A DNA stretch of 64,000 bases, from NCBI GenBank assembly GCA_017934745.1, contig JAGBIY010000011.1, positions 62,001 to 126,000 of the forward strand. The letters are read 5' to 3'. Below are positions 35,428-43,486 of the stretch, piece by piece (positions within the stretch are counted from its first letter, which is position 1; every line of letters begins with the position of its first letter). The position numbers and the translations under genes were made by a program. The notes beneath the pieces were generated by a model that was not told where the DNA came from, did not search any database, and saw only the letters and a list, made by a program, of their open reading frames with translations. This DNA is from Treponema sp. Its GTDB lineage: Bacteria; Spirochaetota; Spirochaetia; Treponematales; Treponemataceae.

Positions 35428-37209
35428 TCAGCCTTTGGAATAGGCCTTTGAATAGCTTTCGTAGATTGGATTGTAGACGCACGACAAAAGCGACTTGTGG
35501 TACTCGGAAGGAGAGGACGCAGGCTCTCCTGCTGACGAATCGATTGAATCGAACACGGAAGCCCACTTGTCGGCAAGACCGAAGACGGCCGCGTACGGAA
35601 GAATCCGCTTGAAATACCCGCCGTCGCTTTCCTGCTTTGCCCGAAGTTCCTCGCTGTCAGCCGAAGCCGACGCGATGAATTTCTTCAAGCCCAAAAGACG
35701 GCCGGAAACCTCCAGATTGTACTTGGTCGGACGGCGGAGACGAGAGACCACCAAGTCAAGGGCGGTGACCAAAGCGAACGGAACAATGACCAGGATTTTC
35801 GGAACAACAATGTCGGAAGAATGGGTGAAGCCCAAAGTCACCAAGGTCGAGACGGAAGCGACCAAAAGAGTGACGAGCCTCGTCATGATGAACGAATTTC
35901 CGCCGAAGATGAGCCGCTTTTTCCCGAACGAGACCAGAAGGCCGCAGACGAAGAGCAAAACCGCAGAAAATCCTCCGAAACCGCCGAAAAATTCAACCTT
36001 CGTGTTCAACTTCAAAAAGAGGAAGAGAAAGACGCACGAGACGAGGCAGACCCAGACCGAGCCTTTGTCGGTGAAAAGCTCCCGGTCGCCCTTGAACGCC
36101 TCCGACAGGCTGTTCCTTGAGGAGCGGACACCTTTCGCGACGCGCTCCGGCAGATTCGACAAATCCAAAGACACGGAAGAAGCGAAGAGCGAATCGAAAA
36201 ATTTCCTTTCATATGTAGGCGCGTCGCCCGGCAAATCGGAAAGCCTCTTCAAAACGACCTTCTTCTTTCCGTCAAGCTCCGACTCTTCGATTCCCACAAT
36301 GCCCTTGGAAGCCCAATACGGAACGAGGGAAAAGATATCGTCGATGTCGGCCGACGAATCCACGATGAAGCCCACCTCCGCGCTTGAGACACCGGCGGGC
36401 GGCTCCGACTCCAGCTCGGCATCGAACTTCTCCGACTTCTGGAAAAGGGAGAGCAGAAGCATGAGGGCAGCCACCGCGCAGGCCGACACGAACGAAACGA
36501 CCGCGAGCAGAGAGAAGAGGAAAGTCCCCTTCCCGCCCACGAAATACCCCTCCGGCAGGCTCATGAAGACGGTGACGGCAGTGTTCTCTGGAACATCCTT
36601 CGCGCTCCCCGAAAAATGGCTCTTGTCGAAATCCACGTCCACGTTCAGCTTGTTCGACTTCTCCTTCCTGTCGCCGCTGACGACCGAGAATTCCGAGAGG
36701 TTTTCTATCTTCTTTTCGAACGCCACCTTGAACTTGAAGGACTTGACGGCCGCTCCGATTTCAGGCGAGAGGACAGAATAATAGAAGAAATCGTAATCCT
36801 TGATTCTGTCGTCGGGGAAAACGATGTCGTAGGAGATTTTGAACTTCCGCTTTCCGGAGAACTTCGCTTCCCCGCTTTTTGCAGTGGCGGTGAAGACAGA
36901 CGAATCATCAATCTCCAGGCCCTCGTCAAAGCCGTCGACCTTGAAATCCCTCACTTCAAGGACATACTTCATATTCACACCGTCCTTGCTCCTGTAGAAG
37001 ATTTCCTTCGGGATTTTCCGCGAGAATTCGTCAGACGGCTCCTTGAAATCCACATCGAGCGTCTCGCTCACGGAAAGTACGTCGTTCTCGGCGAGTTTTC
37101 CGCTCAAATCGAACGAGGAAATCTCATATCCGGCATCCTTGGAGAACGCCCGGAAGGAAACAAGCGAAAGCACGAGAGCAATCGCCATGAAAAGTTTTGA
37201 TTTTCCCAT
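35428..37209 (-). CDS. DUF2207 membrane protein
   Basis: 593 residues. A signal peptide (about 1-24), an extracytoplasmic DUF2207 beta domain (about 28-235), a first membrane helix (about 250-275), a cytoplasmic stretch, then four more helices (about 395-500) and a soluble C-terminal part. DUF2207 proteins are common in Gram-positives and spirochetes and remain uncharacterised. GAGGTT lies 6 nt before the ATG at 37209; the longer upstream reading frame runs through a repeat element and is rejected. Confidence 0.85.
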   Translation of the reverse strand: MGKSKLFMAIALVLSLVSFRAFSKDAGYEISSFDLSGKLAENDVLSVSETLDVDFKEPSDEFSRKIPKEIFYRSKDGVNMKYVLEVRDFKVDGFDEGLEIDDSSVFTATAKSGEAKFSGKRKFKISYDIVFPDDRIKDYDFFYYSVLSPEIGAAVKSFKFKVAFEKKIENLSEFSVVSGDRKEKSNKLNVDVDFDKSHFSGSAKDVPENTAVTVFMSLPEGYFVGGKGTFLFSLLAVVSFVSACAVAALMLLLSLFQKSEKFDAELESEPPAGVSSAEVGFIVDSSADIDDIFSLVPYWASKGIVGIEESELDGKKKVVLKRLSDLPGDAPTYERKFFDSLFASSVSLDLSNLPERVAKGVRSSRNSLSEAFKGDRELFTDKGSVWVCLVSCVFLFLFLKLNTKVEFFGGFGGFSAVLLFVCGLLVSFGKKRLIFGGNSFIMTRLVTLLVASVSTLVTLGFTHSSDIVVPKILVIVPFALVTALDLVVSRLRRPTKYNLEVSGRLLGLKKFIASASADSEELRAKQESDGGYFKRILPYAAVFGLADKWASVFDSIDSSAGEPASSPSEYHKSLLSCVYNPIYESYSKAYSKG

Positions 37210-37230
37210 TTGCAACCTCACTTTTTTATA

Positions 37231-37426
37231 TAGCAGGGCGAATGTCGAGTTTATGCATACCGTAGTTGCCGAAACGCGCTCCCAGCGGGAACCCATAGCC
37301 GAATGCGGCAGTACCGCTTCGCGGTGGCGTTAACATCGCGTGCGATGTTTAGTGCATTCGGCTATGGAACCCCACTTCCGCTCGTTTCTGCCATTGCACT
37401 GTGAAAACTCGACTTTCGCCCTTCTA
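37231..37426 (-). mobile_element. nested inverted-repeat element, copy C (reverse orientation)
   Basis: Same ends as copy A, inverted. The inner stem here is ATAGCCGAATGC with its complement, unlike copy A, and the core carries a ~20-bp extra palindrome (AACATCGC/GCGATGTT). The tip at 37424-37426 coincides with the TAG stop of rex. The 214-bp gap between the DUF2207 and rex genes is this element. Confidence 0.75.
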
Positions 37427-38038
37427 TTTTGCCTTCGATGCCAGATTCGACAGGGCGAACGCCATCGAGACATTCTCCACTTCAAGGCCGGCCGGCAGTT
37501 TCAGAATCGTGTTCGTGTAGTTGACGATGCCTTTTATCCCGGCTGCGGAGAGCCTCTCGGCGATTTTCTGGGCATCCCGGTCGGCGACGCAGAGAATGGC
37601 GTAGTCGATTTTCATCTCCCCAATCTCGCCCTCCAAATCCGATGTCGAAAAAAGCGGAATCGTGGACTCCAGAAGCTCAATCCGGTTTGTGCTGGAGTCG
37701 AAGCCGGCTGCGATTCGGAAATTCGTCCCGGAGAAATCCGAATTCTCAAGGAGCGCGGCGCCGAGCTTCCCCAATCCGACGACGCAGCAGTTCCTGCGCC
37801 CCTCCTCGGAAAGGTTCAGTCTCTCGCGAATCGCCCTGCGTAGCTCCCCCGCCGGATATCCGTTCGACTTTCCCGAATGCAGCTTCAAAAGGGAGATGTC
37901 CCTGCGTATCGTCGCCTCGCTCCAGCCGGTGCGCGACGAAATCTCTACGGAAGTTATCTTTGAATTTTCCTCAAGCTGTGAAAGAATCTGCGAAAGGGTC
38001 ACGAGCCGCTTTCTTGAAGGAGAAGGAATCTGGTTCAT
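37424..38038 (-). CDS. rex: Rex-like redox-sensing transcriptional repressor
   Basis: 204 residues. An N-terminal winged helix (about 12-75; TSVEISSRTGWSEATIRRD, then GYPAGELRR) precedes a Rossmann domain with CVVGLGKLGAALLEN (about 85) and AAGFDSSTNRIE, and the late VNYTNTILKLP segment near the C-terminus. Rex senses NADH/NAD+ and represses fermentation genes when NAD+ is high. GATAAT (minus strand, 38047-38052) lies 8 nt before the ATG and overlaps the stop of the preceding gene; no Shine-Dalgarno. Its stop codon TAG lies in the tip of repeat copy C. Confidence 0.85.
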   Translation of the reverse strand: MNQIPSPSRKRLVTLSQILSQLEENSKITSVEISSRTGWSEATIRRDISLLKLHSGKSNGYPAGELRRAIRERLNLSEEGRRNCCVVGLGKLGAALLENSDFSGTNFRIAAGFDSSTNRIELLESTIPLFSTSDLEGEIGEMKIDYAILCVADRDAQKIAERLSAAGIKGIVNYTNTILKLPAGLEVENVSMAFALSNLASKAK

Positions 38039-38050
38039 GCACAAAGATTA

Positions 38051-38644
38051 TCACGTTTGCGGCTTTGTAGCGAATGGAGATGATGGGAAAATCCATTTTT
38101 CTACTCTCAACTCCTGAAGTTCAAAGCGTTCGCCAATACTGATATGCAGAGAATCAGAAAGAGTAGGCTCTAATAGCGGACGAATGCATGATTCGTAGAG
38201 CTCCGCATCGGAAGCAGTCATGGTTGCTCTGAGCGAAAAAAGCGCGGGCGCAGTTGTGTCGTGATTATCATGCACATCGTCCAAAATAAAAAACGGTCCA
38301 TGCGATGCCTTCGGAATCGCATAGCGAACTCCGTCAGCATCCGTACCTGTCTCAAGGGCAAGCCCAAGAGATGCCGCCTCAGACAAAAGAGGTTCCCAAT
38401 CAGTGCGACTTTTCACAGTAAGCCCGATTTCGTAGTCGCCGTCGTAGTGAAAATCATTGCAAGGAGCAAGCACAAGCGGAACACCGCCTGCATTTGCGTG
38501 CCAAGCTGCACAGATTTCGCCAGTTTGGTCAGCCACGCTACGCTTTTCGTTTTGTACGCCACAAGTTTCAAGCGACGTGACGGAATTTTTCAAGCGGTCA
38601 TGTGAGAGAAAAATCGTTATGCAGTACAGGGAAAACTTTGACAT
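38051..38644 (-). CDS. hypothetical protein
   Basis: 197 residues, no signal peptide. Not recognised. Features: CGVQN and EICAAWHANAGGVPLVLAPCN near the start, a strand-rich middle (YEIGLTVKSRTDWEPLLSEA), FFILDDVHDNHD, and an ISIGERFELQEL C-terminal part; the overall look is alpha/beta. A TACAAT box ends 7 nt before the ATG at 38644. It is followed 12 bp later by rex in the same direction. Confidence 0.6.
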   Translation of the reverse strand: MSKFSLYCITIFLSHDRLKNSVTSLETCGVQNEKRSVADQTGEICAAWHANAGGVPLVLAPCNDFHYDGDYEIGLTVKSRTDWEPLLSEAASLGLALETGTDADGVRYAIPKASHGPFFILDDVHDNHDTTAPALFSLRATMTASDAELYESCIRPLLEPTLSDSLHISIGERFELQELRVEKWIFPSSPFATKPQT

Positions 38645-38822
38645 GGGATGAATTGTAACAGTTTTTTGACAGCACCAGAAATGCTCCATTATCCAAAAAT
38701 TGAATTTACTCAGCGATTGAGTAAAATCAACAATTCATTCGGAAACAGCAGTTTTCCAAACATATTTGATATTTTCCTTTTTGCGCCATAAAAGTAAAAT
38801 TCAACAAACGGGAGGAAAAGAA

Positions 38823-39521
38823 ATGACGAAAGAAGAAATCTGGACAAAGGCACAAAAATGCGCCGCAGCGGACAAAATCGATGACGATACAAGAGAATAC
38901 GTCAACTTTGCGTTCTATCTTTTGGAAAACGAAATCGAAAGCGATGACATTTTCATTCTGGCAGGGCTTTCCGAAAGCGATATTTCCTTCCGCTACGATG
39001 CACGCCATTATTTTGCACTTGTTTGCGATGCACTTAAAATCGAAATCGACGGGAGCAAGACCGATTATTTTTACGCATGCTATCTGCTCGACTGCGTTAA
39101 ATCAGGAAAAGTTTCCGCATTTGGCGCTGTTTTCGATTTGGCAAACTTGTATTTTCAAGAAAACAAGCAGATTTTTAAAGACTGGCTGGATTTTTCTTAC
39201 CAGCTGGAAGCTTTGGACGACGAGTGCGTGCTTGTTGACCCAAGACTTACTCTGACAAAGACGAATGCACAATCGTATATAGTGAGGCGTTTTGAGCTCT
39301 GGAAGATTTTTTATGATTTACCTCTGCCAGAAGATTTTAAGAAGCAGGCGTATTGCAAAAAGTGCGGATATCGCGTGGAGCCCAAAACTGTGGAGCGCGG
39401 ATTTTTCAGAAAGTCGCTTCACACAATCTGCCCGAAATGCAAGGCGGAGGATTTTGCTTGGTGCTGCGACAACTCAGGAATGGAGATTTATCTTAACGGA
39501 AAAGCGTATACAAGTTCTTGA
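38823..39521 (+). CDS. hypothetical protein with C-terminal zinc ribbon
   Basis: 232 residues. The first ~165 are mostly helical and acidic. The last ~50 carry two Cys pairs (YCKKCGY and ICPKCKAEDF), a zinc-ribbon pattern. GGGAGG sits 6-7 nt before the ATG at 38823. It is an AT-rich accessory gene; an in-frame extension upstream is rejected because of the ribosome-binding site. Function unknown. Confidence 0.65.
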   Translation: MTKEEIWTKAQKCAAADKIDDDTREYVNFAFYLLENEIESDDIFILAGLSESDISFRYDARHYFALVCDALKIEIDGSKTDYFYACYLLDCVKSGKVSAFGAVFDLANLYFQENKQIFKDWLDFSYQLEALDDECVLVDPRLTLTKTNAQSYIVRRFELWKIFYDLPLPEDFKKQAYCKKCGYRVEPKTVERGFFRKSLHTICPKCKAEDFAWCCDNSGMEIYLNGKAYTSS

Positions 39522-39609
39522 GCGCAGCCGGACAAAATCCAAGGCGCAATGCTCTCGCTTATAGTAGAGTAACTTGTTTCCGCATGACGTTTCCAATATT
39601 CTTTTGGGC

Positions 39610-39771
39610 ATGTATCAGAAAAAACTGGAAGAAGACATCCGCTGTCCGCTTGAGTACGGCATGGAAGTTTTCGGCGGAAAATGGAACTCATCGTAGAAAG
39701 TAGGCATAGGAAAGGAAGCAGATGAGGAAATCAATTCTGTCGTGGACAACATAAATTTGATAATCGAATAG
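39610..39771 (+). pseudogene. remnant of an HxlR-family regulator
   Basis: Begins MYQKKLEEDIRCPLEYGMEVFGGKW, the typical HxlR opening (CPLEYG ... GGKW), then a TAG at 39694 in place of the winged helix. The frame continues for 24 codons to a second TAG at 39769 with sequence unlike HxlR. Most of the gene has been deleted. Confidence 0.6.
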
Positions 39772-39840
39772 AGCAGCGGGCGACATGCTTTTCAAAGCCG
39801 CCCGCCCCACGCAAAAAACACCGCCATGGGGCAGCCCTCT

Positions 39841-39900
39841 CTAATTCTTCGCAGTGAAATACCCCGGATTTCCCTCCGTGTCCACATGCGCGTAAGTCAC
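39841..39900 (-). pseudogene. orphan 3' gene fragment
   Basis: A minus-strand stretch reading VTYAHVDTEGNPGYFTAKN then a stop. It looks like real coding sequence but has no start of its own and abuts the stop of the P-loop gene. Probably the tail of a gene interrupted by the cassette at 39905-40700. The 383-bp gap from 39522 to 39904 holds this, the HxlR remnant and a GC-rich hairpin (about 39775-39806). Confidence 0.4.
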
Positions 39901-39904
39901 ATCA

Positions 39905-40390
39905 TTAAATTCTCAGATTAAAGGGCGCGACGCTCAGAATATTCTTTGCCAACGTTTCAACACAGTTGCTATACCACTTCATCGCTACATTTTTATTACT
40001 TGCTTTTTGATTGATTTTTGCAAGGGGAATTTCTATTTCAAAACCGTTTTTAACTCTGTATTTCTGTATAACTTTTTGAATATCTGCCCGTTCTTTTCCA
40101 AAACTTCGGATTGCGGTGATAATAATGTCACAAGGAACTTGCTTCAGAAAAGAATCAAAATTATTTATCGTTGGGATATTATCTGCGGCAGTGTTTATAA
40201 CTATATCTACTTGCCTTCCTGAATTATCGTTTCCCCGAAGTTGATAAAGCCTGTCAACAGATATATTCCCTGTAGACTGCGATTTTATTGTGTTGTATCC
40301 GTTCTTAATCAACTCTTGCGCTATATATTCTGCTGTCGTTGATTTTCCCGTATTTGACGAGCCTCCTATTAGCAATATAGATATTGCCAT
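39905..40390 (-). CDS. small P-loop NTPase
   Basis: 161 residues, cytoplasmic. Walker A is GGSSNTGKSTTAEYIA (about residues 8-23), a variant seen in nucleotide/sugar kinases and dethiobiotin-synthetase-like proteins. VDIVINTAAD and CDIIITAIRSFGKERADI follow at the expected strand positions. No lid or DNA-binding part is visible. GGAGG lies 6 nt before the ATG at 40390. It pairs with the 70-residue Cys-rich gene upstream. Substrate unknown. Confidence 0.75.
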   Translation of the reverse strand: MAISILLIGGSSNTGKSTTAEYIAQELIKNGYNTIKSQSTGNISVDRLYQLRGNDNSGRQVDIVINTAADNIPTINNFDSFLKQVPCDIIITAIRSFGKERADIQKVIQKYRVKNGFEIEIPLAKINQKASNKNVAMKWYSNCVETLAKNILSVAPFNLRI

Positions 40391-40417
40391 TTTTTCCTCC
40401 AACAATTAATTTTCATC

Positions 40418-40450
40418 GGGAACTGGAGGAATTGCATTTCCCCCAGTTCC
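40418..40450. other. intercistronic hairpin
   Basis: Arms GGGAACTGG/CCAGTTCCC between the Cys-rich gene and the P-loop gene. No T run, so more likely a processing or attenuation hairpin than a terminator. Confidence 0.5.
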
Positions 40451-40456
40451 CTATTA

Positions 40457-40669
40457 TCACCTCTTAAAAACTACTTGAGGTGTGTGGCAATCTCGTCCGC
40501 AGCCACCATTGCAGTTTTGTAGATTCTGTATACACTGCTGAGGGGTGGTGTATTCAAACCGACCTCCATTAGGCCACGACATACCACAATATTGGCAAAT
40601 TGCATAGCAATACGATTTATCTGGCATACCGGACTTTGCAATGTCGAAAAGTGCTCCAAACAATCCCAT
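40457..40669 (-). CDS. small Cys-rich protein
   Basis: 70 residues with seven Cys in the pattern CYAICQYCG ... C ... CNGGCGRDC, and an N-terminal MGLFGALFDIAKSG helix. It probably binds a metal. AGGAGG sits 4-5 nt before the ATG at 40669. It is followed by the P-loop NTPase gene, likely co-transcribed. Not recognised. Confidence 0.65.
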   Translation of the reverse strand: MGLFGALFDIAKSGMPDKSYCYAICQYCGMSWPNGGRFEYTTPQQCIQNLQNCNGGCGRDCHTPQVVFKR

Positions 40670-40731
40670 AATGTCCTCCTTTTTTGGTTCGATGTTTTTC
40701 AACAGTCAACGACCGCTGATTGACATCTTTG

Positions 40732-40844
40732 GTTAGCCGATTTTAAGCGAATGCGAGAAAATCGGCTAACAGCCATTCCGTCAATGGCTGTTAGTGTATA
40801 CACTAACAGCTCGCTCCGCGAAAAATTTTCGCACAGACTGTGCG
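40732..40844. repeat. five consecutive palindromes
   Basis: Stems at 40732-40744/40758-40770 (13 bp), 40768-40777/40783-40792 (10 bp), 40790-40807 (perfect 18-bp palindrome), 40818-40832 and 40830-40844. Neighbouring stems overlap by 2-3 bases. The 289-bp gap between 40670 and 40958 holds little else. Confidence 0.75.
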
Positions 40845-40958
40845 CATTTCCGAACTTCATCATTTTTCCACCAGCAAAACTCAATCTTGACCACTCCCCT
40901 CCATTCGCAAACTTCTGTTTTTGTATACAAATTTCCCCATATCCCCTATCATGCAATC

Positions 40959-41855
40959 ATGGGTGTGAAAGACATTGCGGAAAAGAACCTGGAAGCATGG
41001 AACGATGTCTTTGCGGACATTGTGAACGTTCTGCTTTTCAAGGGAAAGAGAATCGTGCATGAAAACGAGCTTGAAAACGACACGAAAGACAGCATGCTGA
41101 AAGCTGATGGCGGAGTTCATGAACAGGAAAGGGATGTATCGAAATTTTGGAAGAACGGGGAAATCCGAATATCGATTCTGGGATTTGAAAACCAGACAGT
41201 CCAAGACTACAAAATGCCTCTTCGGGTCATAAGCTACGACGGAGCTTCGTACAAGCAGCAACTTTTGGACAAGAAGAGCAGGAAGAACTACCCAGTCGCG
41301 ACATTGGTGCTATATTTCGGGACAGACTCGAAATGGTCGGCACCGAAGAACCTGCTAGAATGCTTCGATGTGCCAGAAACGCTAAAGCCGTTTGTGAGCG
41401 ATTACAAGATAAATGTTTTCAACATAGCGTGGCTCAGCGACAAAACCACAGAAATGTTCCAAAGCGATTTCAAATTCATAGCGAAGTATTTCCAGACAAA
41501 GCGGAAAAACAAAAAATACGTTCCGACAAATGAGGAAATCAAGCACGTCGATTCTCTGCTCAAAATGTTCTCGACACTAACCGGTGACAACCATTTTGAA
41601 GCGATTTATAATGACCGCATCTTAAGCAAAAAAGGAGGCGTTACCATGTGCGACATTGTTCAAAGTTTTGTAAACGAAGGAATCGAACGAGGCATTGAAG
41701 AAGGAATCGAACGAGGAATCGAAAAAGGCAAGGCTGAGTTGATAGCGAATCTCATTGAATCCGACGCTGGCAGCATAGAGCAGATTGCGGCTTGGGTAAA
41801 GCTTCCCGTGAGCGAAGTCAAGAAACTGGCGGAGAAAGTTCAAACAAAAGCGTAG
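40959..41855 (+). CDS. Rpn-family PD-(D/E)XK nuclease / transposase-like protein
   Basis: 298 residues. The order matches the Rpn/YhgA-like group: an early helix (KNLEAWNDVFADIVNVLLF), ILGFENQTVQDYKMPLRVISYD with the catalytic Glu-Asn-Gln segment (about 75), then LVLYFGTDSKW. The C-terminus is a repetitive EGIERGIEEGIERGIEKG coiled coil, usual for the family. Members promote recA-independent recombination and are often multi-copy. TATCAT lies 6 nt before the ATG at 40959 and no ribosome-binding site is seen. No terminal repeats were found, so it is not called an IS. Confidence 0.8.
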   Translation: MGVKDIAEKNLEAWNDVFADIVNVLLFKGKRIVHENELENDTKDSMLKADGGVHEQERDVSKFWKNGEIRISILGFENQTVQDYKMPLRVISYDGASYKQQLLDKKSRKNYPVATLVLYFGTDSKWSAPKNLLECFDVPETLKPFVSDYKINVFNIAWLSDKTTEMFQSDFKFIAKYFQTKRKNKKYVPTNEEIKHVDSLLKMFSTLTGDNHFEAIYNDRILSKKGGVTMCDIVQSFVNEGIERGIEEGIERGIEKGKAELIANLIESDAGSIEQIAAWVKLPVSEVKKLAEKVQTKA

Positions 41856-41976
41856 AAGGGAAAGAAGCGGAAAAAACCTTGTTTCTGCGAAAGCGCGCAT
41901 TTCAGAACTTCTCCGTTTTCGCAGGCAAGATCAAAAATAACTTTTTGTTGCAAACGTTGACATTTTTTGTCGTTTA

Positions 41977-42004
41977 TTGACATTTTTTCCCAATTCAATA
42001 GAAT
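41977..42004 (+). promoter_or_regulatory. promoter of the MATE gene
   Basis: TTGACA (41977-41982), 16-bp spacer, TAGAAT (41999-42004), ATG 6 nt later. A second TTGACATTTTTT starts 20 bp upstream at 41957. Confidence 0.65.
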
Positions 42005-42010
42005 TTTTGC

Positions 42011-43471
42011 ATGATTAAGAACATCGATATTTTTGAGAAAGCCCCAATACCAAAGGCGGTTTTCAAGCTTGCGGTTCCGACGGTCCTGAGCATGATTGTC
42101 GCGGTCCTCTACAACATGGTGGACGCGTTCTTCGTCGGAAAAACGAACGACCCAAGCATGTTCGCGGCGGTGAATGTCGCGACCCCTGTTTTCATGTTTT
42201 TGATGGCGGCGGGAAACATCTTCGGAATGGGCGGAAGCTCGTTCTTGAGCCGCGCGCTCGGTCAGAAGAACTTCGAAAAAGTGAGCAACATCTCCTCGTT
42301 CTGCTTCTACGGCTCGCTCGTGGTTGGAATCGCGGGAGGGGCAATCATCCTAGCGTTCATGGAGCCGATTCTCGGCGCGATTGGAACGACATCGGGAACG
42401 GCAGGATTCGCGCGGGAATACCTTTCGATTATCGCGATGGGAGGCCCGCTCATAGTCGTCTCCACAGCGTTCACGAACATCATCAGGGGCGAGGGCGCGT
42501 CCAAGAATTCCATGATTGGAATGATGGTCGGAACTGTCGTGAACATAATCCTCGACCCGATTTTCATTTTGGACGAGATTTTCGGAATCAAGCTTCTTGG
42601 AATGGGAGTGAAGGGAGCGGCGATTGCGACCCTCATAGGAAACGCGGTCTCGCTCGCCATGTTCATAGTCCACATACTCTCGAAAAATTCCGTCCTCACG
42701 TTGAACATCAAAAAATTCAAGATTGGAGGCGGCATTCTTTCAGGCGTGCTCGTCATAGGACTTCCGGCGTCGCTCACGAACATCCTCATGTCTGTGAGTT
42801 CGATTGCCACGAACAAGCTCCTCGCAAGCTACTACGGCGTGGAAGTCGTGTCCGAGAGCCTGATTCAGCTCGTGACCACGTTCGCCGACGGAAAGCCCGT
42901 CTACGGCGACATTCCGGTTTCAGCGATGGGCGCGGCGTTGAAGGCGAACATGCTCGCAATTTTCGTGCAGCTCGGACTCGGAATGGGAATCGCGCCGCTC
43001 ATCGGCTACAACTACGGAGCGAGGAACTTCAAGCGCATGAAGGGCGTGATGAAATTCTCCATCGCCGCGAACGTAGTGGCGGGAGTCGTGCTGACCGCGC
43101 TCTACTGCATCTTCGCGAAGCAGATAATCCAGATATTCTCGAACGTGGACATCGTTCTCCACATCGGCCGCAACATGATTTTCGGCTTGATGACTTCCGT
43201 TCCGTTCATCGGAATAATGTTCTGCCTGAACTTCACGTTCCAGGCGATTGGAAAGGGCGTGCAGTCGCTCATCCTCGCAGTGAGCAGGCAGGGATTCGTC
43301 TTCTTCCCCATGCTCTTCATAATGAACCACTTCTTCGGAATCTACGGAATCGTCTACGCGCAGCCCATCGCCGACATAATCTCGGTCTTCATCGCTCTCT
43401 TCATGTTCCTCAAGCTCAACAGGGACTTCAAGGAAATAGAGGCCGAGATGGAGGCGCTGCAGCTCGTCTGA
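42011..43471 (+). CDS. MATE family efflux transporter
   Basis: 486 residues, twelve membrane helices in two six-helix bundles (about 15-235 and 240-470). The opening FKLAVPTVLSMIVAVLYNMVDAFFVG and GMGGSSFLSRALGQKN are typical of the MatE/DinF branch. It would export cationic drugs or metabolites with Na+ or H+. The mRNA appears leaderless. Convergent with the HD-GYP gene (15 bp apart). Confidence 0.92.
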   Translation: MIKNIDIFEKAPIPKAVFKLAVPTVLSMIVAVLYNMVDAFFVGKTNDPSMFAAVNVATPVFMFLMAAGNIFGMGGSSFLSRALGQKNFEKVSNISSFCFYGSLVVGIAGGAIILAFMEPILGAIGTTSGTAGFAREYLSIIAMGGPLIVVSTAFTNIIRGEGASKNSMIGMMVGTVVNIILDPIFILDEIFGIKLLGMGVKGAAIATLIGNAVSLAMFIVHILSKNSVLTLNIKKFKIGGGILSGVLVIGLPASLTNILMSVSSIATNKLLASYYGVEVVSESLIQLVTTFADGKPVYGDIPVSAMGAALKANMLAIFVQLGLGMGIAPLIGYNYGARNFKRMKGVMKFSIAANVVAGVVLTALYCIFAKQIIQIFSNVDIVLHIGRNMIFGLMTSVPFIGIMFCLNFTFQAIGKGVQSLILAVSRQGFVFFPMLFIMNHFFGIYGIVYAQPIADIISVFIALFMFLKLNRDFKEIEAEMEALQLV

Positions 43472-43486
43472 CGCAAAGACGGCGGC

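Noticed and set aside
37210..37296. N-terminal extension of the DUF2207 protein
   Set aside because: It is a translation of the repeat element; a signal peptide and ribosome-binding site mark 37209.
40959..41855. Complete insertion sequence around the Rpn/transposase-like gene
   Set aside because: No terminal inverted repeats or target duplication found; the upstream palindromes do not recur downstream.
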